Shown here one piece after another: positions 32,431 through 48,289 of a stretch of 64,000 nt of DNA. The notes below the pieces were generated by a model. That model did no database searches. It was not told the origin of the DNA and was given only the letters and a program-made list of their open reading frames with translations. The DNA is taken from contig OX326961.1 of NCBI GenBank assembly GCA_946800325.1, forward strand, positions 14,196,215 to 14,260,214. Direction: 5' to 3'. A program made the position numbers and the translations under genes. The stretch's first letter is position 1. Each line of letters starts with the position of its first letter. Source of the DNA: Luzula sylvatica (Eukaryota > Streptophyta > Magnoliopsida > Poales > Juncaceae).

Positions 32431-32740
32431 CCGACGGGCCGTCGGTAATATTGTACGAGCCGTCGGTAATATTGCACAAGCCGTCGGTAAAGGTGAAACA
32501 GCGACGGGCCGTCGGTAAAGGTGAAACAGCGAAACATAGCCTATACACATCTATTTGCTACACATCCTATCAGCGACGGGTCTATACACATCTGTTTGCT
32601 ACACATCTGTTTGCTACACATCCAATCAGCGACGGGCCATCGGTAAAGGTGAAACAGTTAAAATTAGAAGATGCCATCACCGACGGCCCGTAGCAGATAG
32701 CTCCATTTCCGACGGCCCGTCGGTAATATTTTTTAATTAA
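32431..32740. repeat. Cluster of CCGACGGGCCGTCGG palindromes
   Basis: About ten copies, whole or partial, of the palindrome CCGACGGGCCGTCGG. They are separated by short spacers such as TAATATTG and TAAAGGTGAAACAGCG and by a duplicated CTACACATCTGTTTG phrase (32585-32620). Dense short palindromes near an element end are typical of CACTA subterminal regions, where they bind the transposition protein. Confidence 0.75.
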
Positions 32741-34600
32741 ATAGTATGTTAATTATTATTTATTCAAAGCTAATATGTTAATTAAATAGTATGTTAATTA
32801 TTTATTTCAATAATTAAATAGTATGTTAATTGTTATAATAATTGATTAACATATAAAATATTATATTAACTAATATGTAAATAATTAAAATATTAAGTAC
32901 TAACAAAAAATATTATATTAACTAATATGTTAATTATTTATTTCAATAATTAAATAGTATGTTAATTATTATAATAATTGATTAACAAATTACATATTAT
33001 ATTAACTAATATGTAAATAAATAAAATATTAAGTAGTAACAAAAAATATTAAGTTTCGGGTATTCCAAACTTAATCGTGTATACTGTTCAAAATTTCCCT
33101 TTTTTTTTTAGAAAATAATTATTATTCTTGTTTATCTCGAAGTTAATTAATTTAATTAAAAAATATTAGTGGTTAAGGTCCCAAATTTGTTGAACAAAAC
33201 ATGATGTTTAATTACATATTAATAATTAATTTAATTAGAAAATAATTATTATTCTTGTTTATCTCGACAGTTAATTAATTTAATTTTAATTTCTAAAATT
33301 AAAATTATAACATGCCATCACCGACGGCCCGTAGCAGATAGTTCCATTTCCGACGGCCCGTCGGTAATATTTTTTAATTAAATAGTATGTTAATTATGAT
33401 TTATTCAAAGCTAATATGTTAATTAAATAGTATGTTAATTATTTATTTCAATAATTAAATAGTATGTTAATTATTATAATAATTGATTAACATATAAAAT
33501 ATTATATTAACTAATATGTAAATAAATAAAATATTAAGTACTAACAAAAAATATTATATTAACTAATATGTTAATTATTTATGTCAATAATTAAATAGTA
33601 TGTTAATTATTATAATAATTGATTAATAAATTACATATTATATTAACTAATATGTAAATAAATAAAATATTAAGTAGTAACAAAAAATATTAAGTTTCGG
33701 GTATTCCAAACTTAATCGTGTATACTGTTCAAAATTTCCCTTTTTTTTTTAGAAAATAATTATTATTCTTGTTTATCTCGAAGTTAATTAATTTAATTAA
33801 AAAATATTAGTGGTTAAGGTCCCAAATTTGTTGAACAAAACATGATGTTTAATTACATATTAATAATTAATTTAATTAGAAAATAATTATTATTCTTGTT
33901 TATCTCGACAGTTAATTAATTTAATTTTAATTTCTAAAATTAAAATTATAACATGCCATCACCGACGGCCCGTAGCAGATAGCTCCATTTCCGACGGCCC
34001 GTCGGTAATATTTTTTACTTAAATAGTATGTTAATTATGATTTATTCAAAGCTAATATGTTAATTAAATAGTATGTTAATTATTTATTTCAATAATTAAA
34101 TAGTATGTTAATTATTATAATAATTGATTAACATATAAAATATTATATTAACTAATATGTAAATAAATAAAATATTAAGTACTAACAAAAAATATTATAT
34201 TAACTAATATGTTAATTATTTATGTCAATAATTAAATAGTATGTTAATTATTATAATAATTGATTAATAAATTACATATTATATTAACTAATATGTAAAT
34301 AAATAAAATATTAAGTAGTAACAAAAAATATTAAGTTTCGGGTATTCCAAACTTAATCGTATCTAATGTTCAAAATTTCTCTTTTTTTTTTTAGAAAATA
34401 ATTATTATTCTTGTTTATCTCGACAGTTAATTAATTTAATTAAAAAATATTAGTGGTTAAGGTCCCAAATTTGTTGAACAAAATATGATGTTTAATTACA
34501 TATTAATAATTAATTTAATTAGAAAATAATTATTATTCTTGTTTATCTCGACAGTTAATTAATTTAATTAAAAAATATTACCGACGGGCCGTCGGTGATG
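32671..34600. repeat. Tandem array, three 641-bp units
   Basis: Units start at 32671, 33312 and 33953, exactly 641 bp apart, each with ATGCCATCACCGACGGCCCG. Each contains two CCGACGG palindromes at its head, two or three copies of an AATTAAATAGTATGTTAATT block, the phrase TTTCGGGTATTCCAAACTTA and an AGAAAATAATTATTATTC block. The array closes near 34600 with the head in reverse (GTCGGTGATGGCATGTTCTG). Units are near-identical, so expansion is recent. No coding capacity. Confidence 0.9.
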
Positions 34601-34649
34601 GCATGTTCTGCGACGGGCCGTCGGTAATACTTGAGCTGTCTCGGGAAAT

Positions 34650-34780
34650 GAAACGCTCGACTTTTCAAAAGTCGACAGTTTTAACAGGGTTAACAGGTAA
34701 TTATGAATCAATAAAGTCTCGACTTTTGAAAAGTCGACAGTTTTCCATGCTCTCGGCTTTTCAAAAGTCGAGAGTGTTAG
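34650..34780. repeat. Three short near-perfect palindromes
   Basis: TCGACTTTTCAAAAGTCGA (34657-34675), TCGACTTTTGAAAAGTCGA (34719-34737) and a third variant with G for A in one arm (34752-34772). Each has 9-10 bp arms around one central base. They follow directly after the CCGACGG array. Confidence 0.9.
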
Positions 34781-34807
34781 AATCCAAATTATCAAACTGG
34801 GTTGGCT

Positions 34808-35390
34808 ATTTCGGGTATTCTAAACTTAATCGTGTCTACTGTTCAAAATTTCCCAATTGAAAATGAAACTCGTCTGGTCTTGTTGAAAGTCTGGAATTAA
34901 TTTTGATCTTTTACGTTTCATATAAAAATTTTAATTGGTGCATATATTGTATTGAACTGTACGTGATTTTTATTCAGTAGCAATTGTAATATTATTTTTT
35001 TCACATTTTTTTAATAATATTTTCTTGAATTGTGTTCTTTTCAATGTAGGTCCAATCGTGTGGTAACATTTTATAACCATAAAACAAAATTGATATTGTT
35101 TTAAAATTCTAATTATATGCACACAACTACACTTGTAATTCTATTACATGCTGATATCCATAAATCCTAGAAATAGCATCGCGAAGCACTCATTAATTAT
35201 TTTTTTGGATGAGTTATTTATTTTATAACAAAAATTTAGTATAAATATGTTAGTTTTGTAAATATATAATGTGTAAAAAATTTACATTTGTGATGAATTA
35301 ACATGTCATGGAACAAATAAATTTCTAATGGTAATCAAATATTCCAAGGAATAGTATGCCTTGGCACGAGTTGTTGATATTTTAATTAAT
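34808..35390. other. Non-coding sequence beyond the array
   Basis: 34809-34855 repeats the TTTCGGGTATTC...AATTTCCC phrase of the 641-bp units and then leaves them for unrelated AT-rich sequence. It may be the original template from which the unit was copied. No gene seen. Confidence 0.5.
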
Positions 35391-35394
35391 ATCT

Positions 35395-35628
35395 ATTGAA
35401 GTTCTTCGGGACTTGCATGCTATCTTATATCTTCAAAAAATTTAATCATGTTTGGTTATTTCATAAACGATCTTAGTTTTTATGTAATTTCTCTTTTAGG
35501 AATTTCATATTTGCAACATACATATTAAACTTTGTTGCTTTCTAGTTTACAAATACAATTTTAAACTCCTTGTTAGTGTATTATCAATTGAACTTTTGGT
35601 TCAACTAAATAAATGTTCAAGATATACA

Positions 35629-35665
<37 letters not shown>

Positions 35666-37425
35666 GTCCATATGTTATCACACATCCACTACACATAAAA
35701 AAATGATTGAGTGAATAGTTTTTGCTCCGATCACTCATAATTTATAATAAAAATTGGGGAGTACTTACGATAAATAGTTGGTCTTAATCGAGTCATGATC
35801 GTGACATGCATATTCTATGTCTAAGCAATTAATTCAAATCAAAGAATTACTTTTTGTTTTATAAATTGAACTTCTGGTTCATAATAACATGATTTCAATT
35901 TTATTAATATAATTGCATGTCATAAGAATAAACTAATATGTTTGTATTAACATAATTTCTCTTTCGGAGTAATATAGATAATGTATTTCCTAGAGCAATC
36001 AAATAAAAACTCTTCTAGAGTCACCCAATTATAAACATACGCTCTTGTAATTTAATATACGCATTTTTTTATTGATGAAATAAATAATTCGACACAAAAT
36101 ACACTTTATCTGGATCAATAATGGATAGATAAGAAAATCATCCTTTTTCTTCTTGTTTTTCTCTTCAAGAGATTTCATAAACAATATAGGATTTATCGTG
36201 TACTACTGGTACAACTATTTTCAAGCAGCATCTTGAAGAATATATTTTCGGACTCTTTGTAAACATATTTTCACGAGTCTTTTTATTTATTATGTGATTT
36301 TGTTATCATGATCAATATTTGTGTCGGATATAATTTGGAATTCAGCCTTCGAGGCAACTTTCACTTCTGGGAATGAAATAGAATCATTCATCAATCTAAT
36401 TTGTTTTTCAATAAAGAAGAAATGATAATATTAATCCAAATACTTCTTAAACTTTATTAGATGATCTTTAACTTTGAACATTACAATTTTGTATTGAAAC
36501 TCCAGGTTTCAATAAGGTGAACTTTGTGTACATTAATAAACTGGATTGAAACTACAGGTGCAAATATAAATGATAATAAATGTGCGAAGAGTACATAAAA
36601 TAAACGTATGAATAATTATTGTGAAAATAAGTGTACATAAAATAAACGTGCAATAATAAATATAAATATGCTCGCAACTTCTGGTGCGTATTTTCAATGA
36701 GCAACTACGGGTTCGTTAATATACATTTCTGGTGTATATAACAAATTTCATAAAATTTAATATTAAAACCTTAAAATACAAATTCTAGACTACATGTTCA
36801 AAACATTCAACATAAACTCTTATCAACATAACATATACATGCAACATATACTCTTCTGGAGTATTATGTTTCCAACGTTAATATTATTAAGCTTACGATA
36901 TTAATATCATGCTTCTGACATTATATTGTTATTGTTCTTCGTTAATATCATGCTTCTGACATCAATATTATTTTATAGTTAAAATACTAATACGTTTTCA
37001 ATAAGATTAATATTACGACTATAGATCCTTTAAACACAAATAATTGTATGCATCAATAATAATGATCTAGAAACTTCAAGTGCATCGGAAAAATATTTGC
37101 AACTTCAAGTACATCAATAAAAATAATTTTCAACTTCATAACCATTAATAAATTTTCAACTTCAAATACATGAAGAAAAGTAAACTTGTAGTTTATTGTA
37201 CATCAATATATTTGCAACTTCTAATGCATAATTTAAAATGAGCAAATAAAATGCAACTTCAGGTTGTAGTATGCTTCTAGTATTTTCAAAGAATAAAAAT
37301 TGAAAACCATATATATTAACACTTCTGATGTGCACTGCAATATACTTGAATATACTTCTGGTATATTTCAATAAATAATGCAAATTGGGATCCATATAAC
37401 TTGAAATACTTCTGGTATGTTTCCG
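35395..37425. repeat. Field of degenerate AACTTCTGGTGCAT motifs
   Basis: Around 20 loose copies of a motif like AACTTCTGGTGCAT (for example 35868, 36680, 36725, 37072, 37102, 37158, 37214, 37254, 37347, 37407) at irregular 25-150 bp spacing in AT-rich DNA. The 35633-35662 stretch is a (TA)n microsatellite. 37376-37445 duplicates CAAATTGGGATCCATATAAC. The function and parent element are unknown; it adjoins a Copia relic on its right. Confidence 0.6.
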
Positions 37426-37919
37426 GATGCAAATTGGGATCCATATAACAGTGCACATTATAAAGAGTCATTTCGAATCAAGTATATAGTGCATGAATAC
37501 AAAGAAAAGAAATGTATATACAAAGAAAAGAAATGTATATACTAGGTCAAGAAATTTTGTGTCATATAAAACGCTATAATACAATGAAATAATACAATAT
37601 CAAATATATTAAATATCCTATAATTAATGCTTCCATCTTCACAAGATTTATTGCTTGACATCCATGTTATTATATTCATAAAAGTTTTGAATTAGTTGTT
37701 AATTGTTAAGAATACATAATGAATTATATGAATTGCATCATCACATCAGATCCTCGAACATGTAAACATGAACTAGGAATTCATAAATAAATTATTTGCA
37801 CGAAATTGCAAATCGGCGATTTGATGCATTGATCAATACAAGAATGAATAATGAGTAAAAGTTTCCAGTCTAAAATGCTCATATTTGTAGTATAATATTA
37901 TTGGATAATTTTAAATTTG

Positions 37920-38300
37920 ATATAAACCTGAAGCTTGGTCGACCAATCGGTTCCAATATTAGAAATTCAAAAGAATAAGAAAATCATGATAAAAAGTTGG
38001 CAATAAAGAAGTTGATAATACTTCCTTTAGTACATTTGACATAAATAAATATATAACCTTCAGAAAAGATTCAGGTACCTGACAACATCGAAGTTGTTGA
38101 AAATAATGAGATCTCAAAAAAAAATAATGTCTCTACTAGAAGAAGATGGAACCGAATTGAAACTATAATTATTAGAAGTTGGCATGTGTGCGTTTTCAAT
38201 TTATAATTAATATAAAATTTGGATCTGAAATTAAATCAATTGTGGAATGTCGACATTTAAAAATTATAGGCCAATAACAGAAATCACATAAGAAAGTGAA
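37920..38300 (+). pseudogene. Copia relic, segment between integrase and RT
   Basis: Plus-strand frames read LKLGRPIGSN (37931-37960), then, after stops, VPDNIEVVENNEIS and STRRRWNRIETII (about 38077-38175). The order GRPxGS ... EIS ... RxWNR is, from memory, the segment before RT in Tork-type plant Copia elements, so this is a different lineage from the two Copia elements at 15.7-32 kb. RT proper is missing: a CACTA end starts at 38338. Confidence 0.5.
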
Positions 38301-38337
38301 ATTGATGGACCTGAAATCCGAAAACCACCTTACATGC

Positions 38338-38960
38338 ACTACAACAGATTTTAGTTTTACCGACGGTTTTACCCGTCGGTAAAAAGGGGAAAAATGTCAG
38401 TGATGCCAGTTTCAGCGACGGGCCGTATCAATTCAGTATTACCGACGGGCCGTAATTTAACGTCGGTTGTTTTTCTGCTACGGGCGGTAGCTAAAAATCA
38501 TTTTCAGCGTCAATTTTGTTTACTAGCCCGTCGGAAAAAATAATTGCACCTTAATTTGTTTTGCTACGGTCCGTCGGCAATTATATATTAATTATTAATT
38601 GTATTAATTATATTAATTGTATTAATTGTACTAATTATTAATTAATTGTATTATGCGACCAACCGTCGTGGATTATCTTTTTGTGTCGGCGAATTTGCGT
38701 AATAATACAAATTCTTTTACTTCGGCCTGTCGGTAAAGGGCCGACGAAAATACCGTCTGCCCGCAGCCCGTCGTAGATACGGGACCGTCGCAAATAACAC
38801 TTACCTCGGCCCGTCGCAAATACTAACTTACCTCGGCCCGTCGAAGCAAAATACCGTCACAAATACTAACTTCCCCACGGCCATCACAGATAATCCCTTC
38901 CCACTGCCCGTCGGTGATGGATGTAACCCCCCTTGTCGGCCCAGCTATTGTTTCTCTTTT
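38338..38960. mobile_element. Lone CACTA (En/Spm-type) terminus
   Basis: CACTACAACAGATTTTAG is a CACTA terminal inverted repeat, and the following 600 bp hold many CCGACGG, CCCGTCGG and GGCCCGTCG repeats (38360-38935), the expected subterminal binding-site array. Inverted orientation of the motifs is frequent. No matching TTGTAGTG end lies within reach to the right, and no transposase frame is present. It is therefore one end of a deleted or rearranged element. The motif is shared with 32431-34630. Confidence 0.75.
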
Positions 38961-39354
38961 CTTTTTTTCTTTTTTTTCTTTTTTTTGAGAAATTCCAAAG
39001 TGAGCTCTATGTCTCACATTTGAAAGTTACGCATTTCATCTAATTAATGTTTTTACAAGGATTACATTTGCGATAACATCAGGGATATACAAGTAAAAAC
39101 AGTAAGGTTAAATGATTCATTATAAAGTTGGAGCCATTTACCAAACTACTCTCGATTACATGGCCCATAAGCCCAGCTAAATAACATAGTATACAAACTA
39201 GATATTAACATTCACAACCTAAGCGTTCTCGCCAGGTTAAGAACGTCAGCATTAAAAAACTCTTACTTCTTCGTCAACGACTCTTATTCTTACACCCTCC
39301 TTCTCTTCCGAAATTACCGCTTTACCCTCCGTATATTAGACTTTCGATTGATTG
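38961..39354. other. Upstream region of the aspartic protease gene
   Basis: A CT/T-rich stretch (38950-38990), then ordinary AT-rich sequence. 39265-39340 is pyrimidine-rich with TCTTCTTCG and CTCTTCCG phrases, consistent with a plant promoter or 5' UTR. No TATA box is obvious. Confidence 0.4.
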
Positions 39355-42145
39355 ATGCAGACAATCTTTCATCCAATCCAATCTCCTCTTTCTTCTCATC
39401 TTGTAATGGTGCGCGAGAGGGATCGGCTCACCTCCGGGGGACCAATTCTTCGGGCGACGCTCCTTATCTTCTTTGTCAAATTCACTGTTGGATCTGTTCA
39501 GGTGCCATTAAGCAACCTCGGCGCACGACCACCGTTAATCCTCCCTCTCGAGCTTCACCACGCCAATTCGACCAAAGCTCCAGTAAGCTCGACTCAATTG
39601 AATAATTTCGTGTACAGACGACACCTGCAGAAACAGGATCCTGACCGGCCTAATGCTCACATGCGCCTCTACGATGATCTGTTGACTAACGGGTAAATCA
39701 GAATTGTATTTTGCCCTCACTTTAGTTCCAATTACTTTAAATTGAGCTTAGATGATACAAACTGAGCATCACCTCACTAATTTCCATCAAATCGTTAATC
39801 AATTTAGCCCCTCTCCATTTCATAAATCAGATATTACACAACTAGACTATACATCGGAACTCCACCACAAGAATTCGCTCTTATAGTAGACTCGGGCAGC
39901 ACAGTGACCTACGTCCCATGCTCCTCATGCGAACAATGCGGAAACCATCAGGTAATCAATCACGCACAAACTCCAAATTCAAATTTCTCAAATCTCAAAC
40001 CCTCATAAACAAACGAAACAATCAAACAGGATCCAAGATTCCAACCAGATCAATCAACGACATACAAACCAGTCAAATGCAACCCAGATTGCTCCTGCAA
40101 CTCAGACCTAAACCAATGCACATACGAGCGTCAATACGCCGAGATGAGCTCAAGCAGCGGAGTTCTAGGCGAAGACTTTGTAGCCTTCGGTATAGCGAGT
40201 GATCTCAAAGCACAACGCGCAGTATTCGGCTGCGAGAATTCCGAGACTGGCGATCTCTACAGCCAACATGCCGACGGCATAATGGGTCTCGGACGTGGCC
40301 AGCTCAGCATTATGGATCAACTCGTCAATCAAGGCATCATCTCCGATTCTTTCTCCTTGTGTTATGGCGGTATGGACGTTGGTGGCGGTGCAATGGTTTT
40401 GGGTGGAACTAATTATATTCCAACCGATATGGTTTTCGCCAAATCCAACCCGTCTCGAAGGTATTGTCATTATTATTTTTTGTATAATTATATTTTATTA
40501 ATATTTTTGTTTGGGCAGTCCGTATTATAATATAGATTTGAAGGAGATGCATGTGGGCGGAAAAATGTTGAAAGTGGACTCCACAGTGTTCGATAAAAGA
40601 CACGGAACCGTACTTGATAGCGGTACCACTTATGCATATTTGCCCGAACAAGCTTTCCTCGCTTTCAGAGACGCTGTAACATTATTATTAATTGTTATAT
40701 TATAAATAAATAAATAAATAAGAATGATTTTTGATCAAAAAAAATAAATAAAAATGATTTTGAATGATTATAATAGGTGATTGGAGAATTACATTCGATG
40801 AAACTAATACCAGGACCGGACCCGAATTACAAGGATATATGCTTCGGGGGAGCCGAAAAGTAATTTAATTAATTTTTTATCTAAATTTGTGATCTTTTTG
40901 TTGATTAATTATAATTTTGTTTAAATAGGGATGTGAGTAAATTATCGAATAGTTTTCCGGAGGTGGAAATGGTGTTTGGAAACGGTCAAAAATTACATTT
41001 AGCCCCCGAAAATTATTTATTTAAACATTCCAAAGTCGAAGGCGGTTATTGCTTGGGAGTCTTCCAAAACGGCAAAGACCCCACCACCCTTCTTGGCGGT
41101 ATTTTAAATTTCTCAATTATAATAAATAATTCTTTTTTAATTTGAGAATAAAATGAATTTAGGGATAATTGTGAGGAATACGTTGGTGACGTACGATCGT
41201 CAGAACGAACGAATAGGATTTTGGAAAACGAATTGTTCAGAATTATGGACTAGGTTGAACCAAATTGGCCCTCCTTCTCCTGCGCCTACTTTATCGCCCG
41301 TTTCTAATTCGTCTGCTACTTTAGCTCCTGCTTTGCCTCCACTTGCAGGTTTGGTTCGTTTGTCTTTTTGCTTATATACCCTTGCAAAAGATATATTTTA
41401 TGAATGTACCCTTTTTGTGAATCATCAGGACAATTTGAAGTGGGGGTGATAAGATTTGATTTGGCGATTAATGTAACGTATGGAATATTAAAACCGCATT
41501 TGAGTGAAGTGGCTGAGTATATTGCGCTGGAACTGGATATCGATTTTCGTCAGGTAATTTTATAAATTTTGAATTATTTATTATTTTTAGATTTGTAATA
41601 TTAATATATGGAATTGTGTGTAGGTACATTTAATGAATGTGACGGATAAAGGGAATTATACGCTGATTCAATTGGCTATATATCCTGCTGGGTCTGATAA
41701 ATTCATGTCTAATTCACTCGCCATGGTAATTAAATAAATAATTCATATTCTTTAGTAATTAATTCCTAATATTTTGATGATTTAATTTTGGATTATCAGG
41801 AGATAATAAACCGATTACAAGAACACAGAGTAAAATTACCAGATGATTTGGGGAGTTATCAATTGCTAGAATGGAATGTTGAGCCCCCTTCAAACAGGTA
41901 CAATAATAATAATTATTATTGACAAATTACATAAAAGCCCCTCAATTCTTAACGAAGCAATTTTTTGGTGCAGGTCGTGGTGGCAGAAACATTTTGTGGG
42001 TGTATTTGTAGGGATAATAATGATAATAGTTATGGGTTTATCAGCTTTATTAATATTGCATATTTGGAAAAAGAGGACAAGTGGGCCTAATACGTACCGG
42101 CCAGTCGATGCGCCGGTACCGGAGCAAGAACTCCAACCACTTTAG
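39355..42145 (+). CDS. Membrane-anchored A1-type aspartic protease (11 exons)
   Basis: Exons: 39355-39692, 39831-39951, 40030-40460, 40519-40675, 40777-40859, 40929-41098, 41163-41348, 41429-41553, 41624-41725, 41800-41897, 41974-42145. All introns are GT-AG and the joined frame is 660 codons. An N-terminal hydrophobic stretch (LRATLLIFFVKFTV) looks like a signal peptide. The pepsin-like fold has its first catalytic site in VDSGSTVTYVPC (exon 2) and its second in LDSGTTYAYLPEQAF (exon 4). Both use DSG where pepsin has DTG, common in plants. A proline/serine linker (PPSPAPTLSP), an extracellular C-terminal domain and a membrane helix (VGVFVGIIMIIVMGLSALL) with a short basic tail follow. Likely a type I membrane protease of the secretory pathway; substrate unknown. 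The start could instead be the ATG at 39406. Confidence 0.9.
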
Positions 42146-42853
42146 TTTTAATTACTCTTTTTTTTTTACTTTTTTCGAAATTTTCTAAACTTTTTTTTCG
42201 CAAGTGTAATTCGAGATTTTTTTAGTTTAGAGAGGAAATATAATACAGAGAAGAAAAAGTAATCAATACAAGTTGCTGTTGTAAAGATTTTTGAGAGAAA
42301 TTATTGGCTGCTCTAGGAGCGCCACGTCACCAAACACGGTTTTGGTTGGTTCATGAATACCGGAAGATATATATATTACATGCTACAATTTTCTTTTATC
42401 TAGATTTTCTTTTGATATTATGGTAAAGTAAATGCGTGGTTACTATTCTAATATTAACTTTCTTAGGGGCTGTTTTGCAAGCGGAGTTATTTTTTTGAAG
42501 TTAGTAAACAATGTTTACTACTTATTTCATTAAACAAAATAAAAAAGAGTTACAAGTCTAGTAGAAAAGAAAGAAAATTCAGTCCAAATAAGGATCCCGA
42601 AAATCCTGTACAAATCTAGAGTTACAATTGGTCACTCGCTACAATCGACAATATTGAATACATAAGTGGCATGTTAACTATTTTATCTTAAATCATTGCG
42701 AATAACAATGATGTAATATTTCATAACAGTTGTGATAGACCTCTCATACACGTATTACTAATATATATTGGTTAAAAAATTAGTAATTTGTTATTATAAC
42801 ATAAAAATAATTATGAAACATATATAATTACATTTAAATAAGTTATAAAATAC
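42146..42853. other. Intergenic, 3' of the protease gene
   Basis: Begins with the protease 3' UTR (T-rich, with AATATAATAC near 42240). The rest is AT-rich with nothing recognisable. Confidence 0.5.
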
Positions 42854-42861
42854 GATGAGAT

Positions 42862-43352
42862 CAATGTTACAGAAATCGCTAGGCGCTAGTCGGGCGGACG
42901 GGCACCGTCTAGCGCCTAGAGGGATTAATCGGGGATTAATCGGATCTAGGCGGATTTGTAATTTTACATAATTTTTGTCATTTTTTTAATTTTTATATAT
43001 TATAATTTGTGCTATAATTTTTTATACTAAAAATAATGTGTATTGATTTATTTAAAACAACATCCAAACAAATCATAACATGAAATCTACATATTAATTT
43101 ATTTAAAACAACGTCCAAACAAATTGTAACATGAAATCTACAAAATACTATTAATACAAATTCAAATAAATCATAAAATAAAATTACTAAAAATAGAAAT
43201 AAGAAAGGAAATGAGTTGTGGGTCATAATAATAAAAAAATTAAAAAAAAAAAAAAAAAAAAAAATTGTCCTGGGCGGACCTAGGCGGAATTATGCGGGCC
43301 TAGACGAAATTCCGCCTAGACAAAAACGCCTAGACCGATTTTTAGAACATTG
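42862..43352. mobile_element. hAT-type MITE (491 bp)
   Basis: Ends CAATGTT (42862) and AACATTG (43352), with inverted subterminal blocks rich in CTAGGCG and GGCGG (42880-42960 and 43268-43342) around an AT-rich core with a long A run. The flanks repeat GATGAGAT exactly (42854-42861 and 43353-43360), an 8-bp TSD diagnostic of hAT elements. A 40-base duplication (ATTTATTTAAAACAAC...AACATGAAATCTAC) sits in the core. No coding capacity. Confidence 0.88.
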
Positions 43353-43360
43353 GATGAGAT

Positions 43361-43886
43361 ACAATTTTGTATTGAGATAAATTATCATTATCATTCTAAA
43401 CAATAGCATAAATTAAAAAATATATAATACTCGCATCATCGCAACGCGAGTATTATCCTAATCCTTAGTAAACTTGTATATTAAATAGCGGGAACCATAG
43501 AAAAAATAGTAACACGAACCTAGTATTTCTTAATTTGGGAAAAATAGTGAGATTCATGATCAACATTAATATAATCAACCTTGTCTGGAAAAGTATACCC
43601 ATTTCTAGTTCATATCTCCGGTTTAATAAAAATTGAGACGATTTATTTCCTACTATCAATATCATGTGGGAGTGCCCGAACATCTCCAGTTTTGTACAAT
43701 GGAGAGGAGACTGATGACCCTCTGAGCCGTAAACAAACATGGAGCTTGTGTACGTAGTTAGGTGATCTCTATCTCTCTCTACTTCTCTCTTTCACACTGT
43801 TTCTCTCTCTCTCTCTCTGCGAAACCCTAAACGAGAGAGAAAGGAGATTCAGAACAAACCATAAATCCCAGCAATCAGCTCGAATC
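43361..43886. other. Upstream region of the P450 reductase gene
   Basis: A 10-bp stem hairpin TAATACTCGC...GCGAGTATTA lies at 43425-43455; the same GCGAGTATT phrase recurs near 60855, so both are probably fragments of one repeat family. 43768-43820 is a CT-repeat tract of the kind common in plant 5' UTRs, followed by GAAACCCTAAAC just before the ATG. Confidence 0.5.

Positions 43887-48289
<4,403 letters not shown>

Noticed and set aside
32671..34600. CRISPR-like or other regularly spaced repeat system
   Set aside because: The units are 641-bp tandem repeats in a plant nuclear context with no short repeats separated by unique spacers.
32190..38960. A single complete CACTA element spanning the CCGACGG repeats
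   Set aside because: The left end does not carry a CACTA terminus, and the CACTA end at 38338 points rightward, away from the left block.
39348..39605. Alternative frame at the start of the protease gene
   Set aside because: It opens at TTG and ends inside exon 1; the overlapping frame joins correctly to exon 2 and carries the protease domain.
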